The position numbers were made by a program, and so were the translations under genes. DNA of 64,000 bases from Rhodobacteraceae bacterium WFHF2C18 (GTDB taxonomy: Bacteria > Pseudomonadota > Alphaproteobacteria > Rhodobacterales > Rhodobacteraceae), in assembly GCA_002166865.1 (NCBI GenBank), contig NHTQ01000004.1, positions 124,001 through 188,000 of the forward strand, written 5' to 3'. The notes beneath the pieces were generated by a model, which saw nothing but the letters and a program-made list of their open reading frames with translations, searched no databases and had not been told where the DNA came from. Below, in pieces: positions 8,098-15,847 of this stretch (positions are counted from its first letter, which is position 1; every line of letters starts with the position of its first letter).

Positions 8098-9675
8098 ATG
8101 ACCACCCGCCCGTTGGGCGCGCAGATCAGCCACCTGCTGAAGGCGCGCGGCATCGACACGATTTTCGGCATCCCCGGGGTGCACAATCAGGAAATGTACC
8201 GCGGGATCGAGGAGGCGGGCATCACCCACGTCCTGGCCCGGCACGAACAGGGGGCGGGCTTCATGGCCGATGGCTATGCCCGCGCCAGCGGCAAGCCGGG
8301 GGTGGCCTATGTCATCACCGGGCCGGGGCTGTGCAACATCATGACACCGCTGGGGCAGGCCAATTCCGACAGCGTGCCGGTGCTGGCGCTGTCGTCGTGC
8401 CTGGATGAAACCGCCGCGCGCAAGGGCCAGCTTCACCAGATGCCCGACCAGGAGGCAGCCGCCGCCACCGTCTGCGCATGGAGCGCGGAAGCCCGCGATG
8501 CCGCCAGCGCCTATCGCCTGATCGACCGCGCCCTGACCGAGTTCGCCACCGCCCGCCCCGGTCCGCGGCACATCCAGGTGCCGATCGCCGCGCTGGAGGG
8601 GGCGGCGCCCGAACCGCCGCGCGCGCGGGCGCTGACCGCCGAACGTGCCGTTTCGCAAGAGGCGGTGGACCGTGTGCTGGGGGCCCTGCGCGCTGCGAAG
8701 ACCCCCCTGTTCGTTCTGGGCGGCGGGGCCCTGTCCGGCGCCCCGGACTGGCGCGAGGTGATCGGCCGGCTGCGGGCGGCCACCTTCACGACCTATGCCG
8801 GCTGCGGGATCATGGGGGCCGATTACGACCTGGATTTCGGGACCTATCTGGCCCGGCCCGATAGCGCCGCCGCCATCGCCGAGGCCGATCTGGTGGTGGC
8901 CGTGGGCACCGAACTGTCCGAGGTCGATCTCTGGCGGGACCATCTGGGCCACACGGGGCCGATGATCCGGGTGGACATCGACCCCGCGCAACTTGCCGGG
9001 GGCGACGGGGCCACCGATGCGGTGCTGGCCGATGCCGCGGCGCTGGCGCGGGCGCTGCGTGCCGCCGACCTGCCCCGGGCGGAGGGCTGGGCCCCTGCGC
9101 GGATCGCCGCGGCCCGCAGCCGCTGGCGCGCCGAGACGGATGCCGAGCGCCCGGGCATCGTGCCGGTCTGCGACGCCCTGCGCGCCGCTTTGCCGGGGCA
9201 GACGATGATCTTCTCCGACATGACGCAGTTCGCCTATGTGGCCAAGGAGGTCTGGCCGATGGACCGCCCCGGCCACTGGCACCATCCCTACGGTTTCGGC
9301 ACGCTGGGGTACGCCCTGCCGGCCGCCATCGGCGGCGCCGTCGCCAGGCCGGGGCAGCCGACGCTCTGCATCGCGGGCGACTACGGTTTCCAGTACACGC
9401 TGCCCGAGCTTGGCGCCGCGGTCGAACTGGGCCTGCCCCTGCCGATCCTGCTGTGGGACAACGCCAAGCTGAAGGAAATCGAGGACAGCATGGTCGGCGC
9501 TCAGATCGCGCCCCGCGCCGTGGTGGCGCGCAACCCCGATTTCGGGGCGCTGGCCCGGGCCTACGGCGCGCAGGCGGCGGCCCCGCGAACGCTGGACGCG
9601 CTGGTCGACACGGTGCGCGCCGCGTTCAGCGCCGAAGGGCCGACGCTCATCCACGTGCGGGACGACATCGCCTGA
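8098..9675 (+). CDS. Thiamine-diphosphate enzyme, 5-guanidino-2-oxopentanoate decarboxylase-like
   Basis: This 525-residue protein has the three-domain acetolactate-synthase/pyruvate-oxidase fold. The N-terminal pyrimidine-binding domain has FGIPGVHN and the catalytic glutamate in ARHEQGAGFMADGYAR. The C-terminal diphosphate-binding motif is AGDYGFQYTLPEL with the Asn about 27 residues on in LLWDN. The FGIPGVHN signature and the ANSDSVPVLALSS block resemble proteins annotated as arginine-transaminase-pathway 5-guanidino-2-oxopentanoate decarboxylase (AruI). Exact substrate is uncertain; other 2-oxoacids are possible. It starts on the base after the trkH stop. Confidence 0.75.
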   Translation: MTTRPLGAQISHLLKARGIDTIFGIPGVHNQEMYRGIEEAGITHVLARHEQGAGFMADGYARASGKPGVAYVITGPGLCNIMTPLGQANSDSVPVLALSSCLDETAARKGQLHQMPDQEAAAATVCAWSAEARDAASAYRLIDRALTEFATARPGPRHIQVPIAALEGAAPEPPRARALTAERAVSQEAVDRVLGALRAAKTPLFVLGGGALSGAPDWREVIGRLRAATFTTYAGCGIMGADYDLDFGTYLARPDSAAAIAEADLVVAVGTELSEVDLWRDHLGHTGPMIRVDIDPAQLAGGDGATDAVLADAAALARALRAADLPRAEGWAPARIAAARSRWRAETDAERPGIVPVCDALRAALPGQTMIFSDMTQFAYVAKEVWPMDRPGHWHHPYGFGTLGYALPAAIGGAVARPGQPTLCIAGDYGFQYTLPELGAAVELGLPLPILLWDNAKLKEIEDSMVGAQIAPRAVVARNPDFGALARAYGAQAAAPRTLDALVDTVRAAFSAEGPTLIHVRDDIA

Positions 9676-9679
9676 GGCG

Positions 9680-9964
9680 TCAATAGACGTCGTCGAAGCC
9701 GTGCTGCACGATGTAGGCGGGGCAGCCGGGCCGGGCCGTGTTGATGATGAGGAACCACACGGTCTCCCCCGGCCGGCCGGCGCGCGAGTACTCGCAGCCG
9801 ATCGGGTGTGTCCACCATTGCCCGCGGTAACCGTCGGGCGGCATGACGCTGTTGTCGGGGCGAAGCTCTGTCGCGCGCCCCAAGCGTTGCGAAAGATCGG
9901 CCTGCGCGCCGCTCGCCAATGTGGCAAGCGCCAGCGCGCCGGATGCAAGCAAACCCCTGACCAT
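9680..9964 (-). CDS. Secreted protein of unknown function
   Basis: The 94-residue product has a signal peptide (VRGLLASGALALATLASGAQA, cleavage after about residue 22). The mature part contains an even mix of polar and aromatic residues, with WWTHPIGCEYS and GCPAYIVQHGFDD, including two cysteines that could form a disulphide. I do not recognise a family. GGGAG eight bases before ATG 9964 selects this start over a GTG at 9973. It converges with the TPP enzyme, with five bases between the stops. Confidence 0.65.
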   Translation of the reverse strand: MVRGLLASGALALATLASGAQADLSQRLGRATELRPDNSVMPPDGYRGQWWTHPIGCEYSRAGRPGETVWFLIINTARPGCPAYIVQHGFDDVY

Positions 9965-10118
9965 GTAAAGCACTCCCGTTCTCGCCGGGGATCCCCCGGA
10001 TCACGCGCGCCCCGCACCCTCACGGGAGGGAGGATGCGGGGCGATGTCTTGCCCGGGCGTTAAGGCGGGGCCGGGCGACGCGGCCGAAGTGCCGTGAATT
10101 TGACGCGAATGCGCCGCG

Positions 10119-11849
10119 TCACTCCCAGCAGCTGACCAGCACGGTCATGCGCGTGGCGCGGTCGGTCAGCGTTTCGGCGGCGATGCGCGTCTGCTCCGAC
10201 GTGGCCGCGGGCGAGATCCCGGCCTCTTCCAGAAGGTCCCGGATCGCCGCGGCATCGGCGGCGAAGCTCACGCCCTCGGGATATGTCCGCGCCCCGGTAT
10301 CACCGGGCAGCAGCATGCCCAGGACGGCGCCGCCGGCGTCCACGACCGGTCCCCCCACGTCGCCCTCCAGCGCGGCAAGCGCCAGGCGCTTGAGGTTCTC
10401 CTCGCCGTTCAGGCCGGTCATGTCCGCCAGTTGGCCGAAGGTCAGCGTCGGCGCGCCCAGCAGGCCGCCATAGGAATACCCGGCCACCGCCACCTCGGAT
10501 TGCAGGCGCGGCGCGTCCTTCTGGAAGGAAGCCACGTTGAGCGGCGCCAGCGGCTCCTTGGGGCGCAGGACCGCGACGCCCAGCTCGGGGCCGGTGGCGA
10601 CGACCTCGGCCTCGTAGTCGCCGTCGATGGTGATCCGCTCGCACCCGCGGACCACCTGCGCGGTCGTGACCACGGTGCCCGCGCGATCCACGTAGAAGCC
10701 CGAGCGCGACATCTCGGGCTGCCGGACCCGCAGACCGGCGACAAGGTCGATGCTCTGCGCCGCGCCTTCGCCCGCGCTGGCCGGCAATACGCCGTCGATC
10801 CGGCGGAAACTGTCCTGCATCGCGTCCAGCAGCCGCGTGCGGCGGTCCTCGTCGCCCGCGGGCCAGACCAGTGTGAACCCCTTGATCCGCCCGTCTTCCA
10901 GCCGCGCCTCGGTGTGCGACACGCGGTCCTCGTCGCGCCCGACAAGCGTGAAGGTCCGGCTGTTCAGTTCGCGGGGGCCTTCGGGCGGCACGATCTCCAG
11001 CGTCTGCATGATGTCGAAAAGCCCGCCAAGCGTGTTCTCGTCGCCCTCCTGGCTGATCAGCAGGACGCGCGCGGCGATCTCGCCGGTGGCGGGATAATGG
11101 GCGAAGGGCGGCTCGTATTTCTCGAAGGCGACGACCTCGGTGGGCAGCTTCACCTCGATCCCGGCGGTGTCGTCGCGCACCGGTTCCAGGCCAAGGCCGT
11201 CCAGCACCGCGTTGTACTGGCGTAGAAGCTCGGCGCGCTGGCGGGTCGTCAGGATGCCGGTGCGTTCGTAGTTGTTGGCCTCTTGCCAGTCGGCCATGGC
11301 GCCGCGCGTGCGGGGGCCGAAGGCCGCGTCGATGCGCCCGTCGTAATGCCCGGCCCATTGCAGCGCGATCTGCAGGTCCTTGCGTTCCCGGCGCGACAGT
11401 TCACGCTCGCTCGCCCTTGCCTGCTGCCGGGTTTCTTCCGGTGCGCGCGGCGCGGGCTCGGTCGCGGCCTGCTGCGCGCTGTCGGGCGCGGCCGTCTGGC
11501 CGTTCTGGGCCAGGTCGTCCTCGCCCACGGGCCAGAACTGGCTGCGGTAGTCCGCGCTTTGCGTGATGTAGCTGTCGCGCGGTATCACCCGTTCCGAGCG
11601 GTAGACCCGCAGAACCTGCCGGGCATCCTGCGCGGAATAGGGGCCGAGGGCGATGGCGTACCATCCCCCGCCCATGGAGAAGCCGTTCACATCCTCCAGT
11701 TCGGCGGCGTACTGCCGGGCGCTTTGCTTGGCCCGCGCGAGGCTGGGCTGCGCCTCGATCTGCACCCAGGATGTCTCCTGGGCCCGTGCCGGCGCCAACG
11801 GCACCGCCAGCAGGAGCGCAACGATCATCACAAGAAATCCGCGCGTCAT
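10119..11849 (-). CDS. SPOR/peptidoglycan-binding protein with degenerate trypsin-like domain
   Basis: The 576-residue product starts with a signal peptide ending in APARAQ. Residues 25-90 look like a SPOR domain (SWVQIEAQPSLARAK), which binds denuded glycan strands. A PG_binding_1 repeat follows near 150-210 (WAGHYDGRIDAAFGPRTRGA). The C-terminal part from about 384 has an HtrA/trypsin fold, but the His, Asp and Ser positions read Gln398 (TTAQVV), Gly424 (GPELGVAVL) and Val498 (GDVGGP). It is therefore probably not a protease but a periplasmic wall-binding pseudoenzyme. Divergent from glyQ. Confidence 0.8.
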   Translation of the reverse strand: MTRGFLVMIVALLLAVPLAPARAQETSWVQIEAQPSLARAKQSARQYAAELEDVNGFSMGGGWYAIALGPYSAQDARQVLRVYRSERVIPRDSYITQSADYRSQFWPVGEDDLAQNGQTAAPDSAQQAATEPAPRAPEETRQQARASERELSRRERKDLQIALQWAGHYDGRIDAAFGPRTRGAMADWQEANNYERTGILTTRQRAELLRQYNAVLDGLGLEPVRDDTAGIEVKLPTEVVAFEKYEPPFAHYPATGEIAARVLLISQEGDENTLGGLFDIMQTLEIVPPEGPRELNSRTFTLVGRDEDRVSHTEARLEDGRIKGFTLVWPAGDEDRRTRLLDAMQDSFRRIDGVLPASAGEGAAQSIDLVAGLRVRQPEMSRSGFYVDRAGTVVTTAQVVRGCERITIDGDYEAEVVATGPELGVAVLRPKEPLAPLNVASFQKDAPRLQSEVAVAGYSYGGLLGAPTLTFGQLADMTGLNGEENLKRLALAALEGDVGGPVVDAGGAVLGMLLPGDTGARTYPEGVSFAADAAAIRDLLEEAGISPAATSEQTRIAAETLTDRATRMTVLVSCWE

Positions 11850-11951
11850 CTGTTTCCTGGTCCTCGTCCTGTCATCGCAATCTCGAAAACTCGTGTCTTC
11901 GTTGTATCAAATCCCTGCGCCCGTGCACTGAAAATATGGGCGCGTGCCTGA

Positions 11952-11980
11952 TTGACCCCATCGGGCAGGGGCCGTAGGTA
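11952..11980 (+). promoter_or_regulatory. Candidate glyQ promoter
   Basis: TTGACC (11952-11957), a 17-base spacer and TAGGTA (11975-11980) lie 39 bases before the glyQ start. The -10 is weak. Confidence 0.35.
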
Positions 11981-12018
11981 AAGCGGGCGATTTCAGCGGT
12001 GCCAGACCGGAGGCCGGC

Positions 12019-12948
12019 ATGTCCGATCAAAGCGCCAAGCCGCGCAGTTTCCAGGAAGTGATCCTGCGGCTCCAGTCCTACTGGGCCCGCCAGGGTTGCG
12101 CGATCATGCAGCCCTACGACATGGAGGTGGGCGCGGGCACCTTCCACCCGGCGACGACCCTGCGCTCGCTGGGCACGCGGCCCTGGGCGGCGGCCTACGT
12201 GCAGCCCTCGCGCCGGCCCACCGACGGGCGCTACGGCGAGAACCCCAACCGGCTGCAGCACTACTACCAGTTCCAGGTGCTCATCAAACCCAGCCCCCCG
12301 GACCTGCAGGAGCTCTATCTCGGCAGTCTTGAGGCGATCGGCATCGACATGGCCCTGCACGACATCCGGTTTGTCGAGGACGACTGGGAAAGCCCCACCC
12401 TCGGCGCCTGGGGCCTGGGCTGGGAGGTCTGGTGCGACGGCATGGAGGTGAGCCAGTTCACCTATTTCCAGCAGGTGGGCGGGCACGATTGCCACCCGGT
12501 CTCGGGCGAGCTGACCTACGGGATCGAGCGGCTGGCGATGTATGTGCTGGGCATCGACCACGTGATGGAAATGCCCTTCAACGACCCCGACGCGCCCATT
12601 GCGCTCAGCTACGGCGACGTCTTCCGCCAGACCGAGGAGGAATACAGCCGCTGGAACTTCGACGTGGCCGAGACCGAGATGCTGTTTCGCCACTTCGAGG
12701 ACGCCGAGGCCGAGTGCGAACGCATCCTGTCCCACGAGGCGGTGGACCCCAAGACGGGCCAGCGCATCGTCATGGCCCATCCCGCCTATGACCAGTGCAT
12801 CAAGGCCAGCCACATCTTCAACCTTCTGGATGCGCGCGGCGTGATCTCGGTGACCGAGCGGCAGGCCTACATCGGCCGCGTGCGCGCGCTGGCCAAGAAA
12901 TGCGCCGACGCCTTCGTCCAGACCGAGGCCGGGGGGCACGCGGCGTGA
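12019..12948 (+). CDS. glyQ: Glycyl-tRNA synthetase alpha subunit
   Basis: The 309-residue protein is the catalytic subunit of the bacterial alpha2beta2 glycyl-tRNA synthetase. Family blocks seen are [18 protein letters not shown] at the start, [31 protein letters not shown] and [14 protein letters not shown]. The start has GGAGGC-like sequence upstream (12009-12014). The stop overlaps the first possible codon of the next gene, and glyS follows, so glyQ, the small gene and glyS form an operon. Confidence 0.97.
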   Translation: MSDQSAKPRSFQEVILRLQSYWARQGCAIMQPYDMEVGAGTFHPATTLRSLGTRPWAAAYVQPSRRPTDGRYGENPNRLQHYYQFQVLIKPSPPDLQELYLGSLEAIGIDMALHDIRFVEDDWESPTLGAWGLGWEVWCDGMEVSQFTYFQQVGGHDCHPVSGELTYGIERLAMYVLGIDHVMEMPFNDPDAPIALSYGDVFRQTEEEYSRWNFDVAETEMLFRHFEDAEAECERILSHEAVDPKTGQRIVMAHPAYDQCIKASHIFNLLDARGVISVTERQAYIGRVRALAKKCADAFVQTEAGGHAA

Positions 12949-12950
12949 AC

Positions 12951-13478
12951 ATGGGCAAGGTCCTGGGCGTGGTGATCGTGGCGACGGCCCTGGTGGCCGG
13001 TGCGGCGCTGTATTACCTTCAGATCTACGCCTTCTACGAAGAGGTGCCCGCCACCGGCACGGACGACGTGCAAGCGACAGCCCGGCAAACCGGGATGCCC
13101 GAACCCATCGCTTACAGCGATTTCCGGGCCATCGATGCCGACAGTTCGCCCATCCGGTACCGGGCCTGTTTCACCACCGACCTGACGCCTGGCGAGATGG
13201 GCAAGACCTATGTGCCCTACCCGGATGCCGTGCCGCTGGAAGCGCCCGGCTGGTTCGAGTGCTTCGACGCCGGCGCGATCGGCGCCGCGCTGGAGGCGGG
13301 GCGCGCGCGGGCCTTTCTGGGCGAAAAGCATATCGAATACGGAATCGACCGGGTCGTCGCCGTCACGCAGGGCGGCCGCGGCTACGTCTGGCACCAGATC
13401 AACCATTGCGGCGAGGTGGTGTTCGACGGCCGGCCCGCGCCCGCGGACTGCCCCGAACCACCCGAAGGGTACCGATAA
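12951..13478 (+). CDS. DUF6446-like single-pass membrane protein
   Basis: The 175-residue protein has an N-terminal membrane segment (VLGVVIVATALVAGAALYY) and a periplasmic domain. Cysteines occur in RACFTTDL, FECFDAG and NHCGEV, and the C-terminal half has a GYVWHQINHCGEVVFDG stretch. It sits between glyQ and glyS, an order I recall in many Rhodobacterales. The family assignment is from memory; function is unknown. A GTG at 12945 overlapping the glyQ stop would add two residues. Confidence 0.75.
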   Translation: MGKVLGVVIVATALVAGAALYYLQIYAFYEEVPATGTDDVQATARQTGMPEPIAYSDFRAIDADSSPIRYRACFTTDLTPGEMGKTYVPYPDAVPLEAPGWFECFDAGAIGAALEAGRARAFLGEKHIEYGIDRVVAVTQGGRGYVWHQINHCGEVVFDGRPAPADCPEPPEGYR

Positions 13479-13480
13479 CC

Positions 13481-15736
13481 ATGCCTGATCTGCTGATCGA
13501 ACTGTTTTCCGAGGAAATCCCCGCCCGCATGCAGGCGCGCGCGGCCGAGGACCTGAGAACCCGCGTGACCGACGGGCTCGTGGAGGCGGGATTGACCTAC
13601 GCGGGCGCGGTGGCCTTTTCCACGCCGCGGCGGCTGGCGCTCAGCCTTCACGACCTGGCCGAGAGCAGCCCCACCGTCACAGAAGAGCGCAAGGGCCCCC
13701 GCGTCGATGCGCCCGAGAAGGCCATCGAGGGCTTTCTGCGCGGCGCCGGGGTCGCGCGCGAGGATCTGGAGGTGCGCGACGACAAGAAGGGCCGCGTCTA
13801 TTTCGCCACCGTGACCAAGCCCGGCCGCTCCGCCGACGTGATCGTCGCCGAGGTTCTGGAACAGGTGATCCGCAACTTCCCCTGGCCCAAGGCGATGCGG
13901 TGGGGCAACGGCACGCTTCGCTGGGTGCGGCCGCTGCACTCGATCCTGTGCCTGCTCACCGACGACGCGGGCGAGGCCCGGGTGGTCGCGCTGACCATCG
14001 ACGGCATCACGGCCGGGAACACGACCGCGGGCCATCGCTTCATGGGCGGGGGACGCTTCGCCGTCACCTCTTTCGACGATTACCGCGCCAAGCTGCGGCG
14101 CGACCACGTGATCCTCGATGCGGGCGAGCGCGCCGATCACATCTGGCAGGCCGCCAGCAACGAGGCCTTCGCCCAGGGCCTGGAGGTGGTCGAGGATCGC
14201 GGGCTTCTGGCCGAGGTGGCCGCGCTGGTGGAATGGCCCGTTGTCCTGATGGGCCAGATCGCGCCCGACTTCCTCGACCTGCCGCCCGAGGTGCTGCAGA
14301 CCTCGATGAAGGAACACCAGAAGTTCTTTTCCGTACGAAACCCCCGTACGGGCCGTATCGAACGCTTCGTCACCGTGGCCAACATCGAGACCGCCGACAA
14401 CGGCGCGACGATCCTGGCGGGCAACAAGAAGGTCCTCTCGGCGCGACTGGCGGATGCCAAGTTCTTCTGGGAAAACGACCTGCGCGTCGCCCGTGCGGGC
14501 ATGGGCGCCTGGCTGGAAAGCCTCGAGAAGGTGACCTTCGAACGGCAGTTGGGCAGCCAGGCCGCCCGCATCGCCCGTATCGAGGCGCTGGCGCGCGAGA
14601 TCGCACCCCACCTCGGGGCCGATCCCGATCTGGCGGCACAGGCCGCCAAGGTGGCCAAGGCCGACCTGGAGTCCGAAATGGTCGGGGAATTTCCGGAACT
14701 TCAAGGGGTTATGGGCCGCTACTACGCCGAGGCGGCGGGCATGCCCGCCGAGGTCGCGGCCGCCTGCGCGGAGCATTACAAGCCGATTGGCCCCTCGGAC
14801 GCGGTGCCGCAGGCGCCGGTCTCCGCGGCGGTGGCGCTGGCCGACAAGCTGGACATGCTGACCGGTTTCTGGGCGATCGACCAGCGGCCCACGGGCTCCA
14901 AGGACCCCTTCGCGCTGCGGCGCGCGGCGCTCGGCGTGATCCGGATCATCCTCGAGGGCGGTTACCGGCTGAAGCTCGACCGCTTCATCGACGCCCAGCT
15001 TCTGCGGCACAAGATCAATCTGCACAGTCTGCGCGCCAGCGCGGGCGAAATCGACACGCTGGAGGAGGTCCTTGACGAGGTGGCCGACCGCGGCGTCTTC
15101 GGCTCGGCCTTCCACGCCGTGATGGACAGGCTGCACGGCACCGCGCACCCCCCCGACACGGGCGATGGCAGCCTGCTGCGCACCGTGGGCGATGCCGTGC
15201 CCGATCTTTCCACCGACCTGCTGGCCTTCATTCATGACCGGTTGAAGGTGCACCTGCGCGACCAGGGGCTTCGGCACGACGTGATCGATGCCTGCCTCAA
15301 TCTCGACGGGGGCGATGACCTTGCGCTTATCACGGCCCGGGCCCGTGCCCTCGCCGATGTGCTCGACACCGACGACGGCGAGAACCTCCTGCAGGGGTTC
15401 AAGCGCGCCAACAACATCCTGGCCCAGGCCGAGGAACGCGACGGCGTGGAGTATTCCTTTGGCGCGAGCCAGAAATTTGCCGAGACCGGGGAGGAACGCG
15501 CCCTGTTCGCGGCGCTGGACAGCGCCGAAGAGAAGATCGCGGCCGCGACACGCGACGAGGATTTCGTCGCCGCGATGAACGCCATGGCGGACCTGCGCGG
15601 CCCCATCGACGATTTTTTCGAATCCGTTCAGGTGAACACCGACAACGAGGTCGTGCGCCGCAACCGCCTCAACCTTCTGGCACGCATACGCCAGATCTGT
15701 CTGCGGGCGGCCGATCTGACCCGGGTGGAGGGCTGA
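13481..15736 (+). CDS. glyS: Glycyl-tRNA synthetase beta subunit
   Basis: This 751-residue protein starts MPDLLIELFSEEIPARMQ, the standard N-terminus of bacterial GlyS. Other family blocks are KFFSVRNP, the LADKLDMLTGFWAIDQRPTG HD-like region near residue 460 and a C-terminal anticodon-binding region. It binds and helps recognise tRNA-Gly. The length is slightly above the usual 690 residues, as in other alphaproteobacteria, because of a few inserted segments. It follows the small DUF6446-like gene by two bases and is followed after 111 bases by ppdK. Confidence 0.97.
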   Translation: MPDLLIELFSEEIPARMQARAAEDLRTRVTDGLVEAGLTYAGAVAFSTPRRLALSLHDLAESSPTVTEERKGPRVDAPEKAIEGFLRGAGVAREDLEVRDDKKGRVYFATVTKPGRSADVIVAEVLEQVIRNFPWPKAMRWGNGTLRWVRPLHSILCLLTDDAGEARVVALTIDGITAGNTTAGHRFMGGGRFAVTSFDDYRAKLRRDHVILDAGERADHIWQAASNEAFAQGLEVVEDRGLLAEVAALVEWPVVLMGQIAPDFLDLPPEVLQTSMKEHQKFFSVRNPRTGRIERFVTVANIETADNGATILAGNKKVLSARLADAKFFWENDLRVARAGMGAWLESLEKVTFERQLGSQAARIARIEALAREIAPHLGADPDLAAQAAKVAKADLESEMVGEFPELQGVMGRYYAEAAGMPAEVAAACAEHYKPIGPSDAVPQAPVSAAVALADKLDMLTGFWAIDQRPTGSKDPFALRRAALGVIRIILEGGYRLKLDRFIDAQLLRHKINLHSLRASAGEIDTLEEVLDEVADRGVFGSAFHAVMDRLHGTAHPPDTGDGSLLRTVGDAVPDLSTDLLAFIHDRLKVHLRDQGLRHDVIDACLNLDGGDDLALITARARALADVLDTDDGENLLQGFKRANNILAQAEERDGVEYSFGASQKFAETGEERALFAALDSAEEKIAAATRDEDFVAAMNAMADLRGPIDDFFESVQVNTDNEVVRRNRLNLLARIRQICLRAADLTRVEG

Positions 15737-15794
15737 GGCCGCGCCACCGCACGGGCATCCGGCCCGGCGTTGCCGGGCCGCGGCCTGCGGGGCC

Positions 15795-15822
15795 TTGTGT
15801 CGTGATTTGCCTTCCCTATGCT
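15795..15822 (+). promoter_or_regulatory. Candidate ppdK promoter
   Basis: TTGTGT (15795-15800) and TATGCT (15817-15822) are separated by 16 bases. The -10 covers an in-frame ATG at 15818, which argues that translation starts at the later GTG. Confidence 0.35.
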
Positions 15823-15847
15823 GCGGGGACAAACAGAAGGTGCCGCA

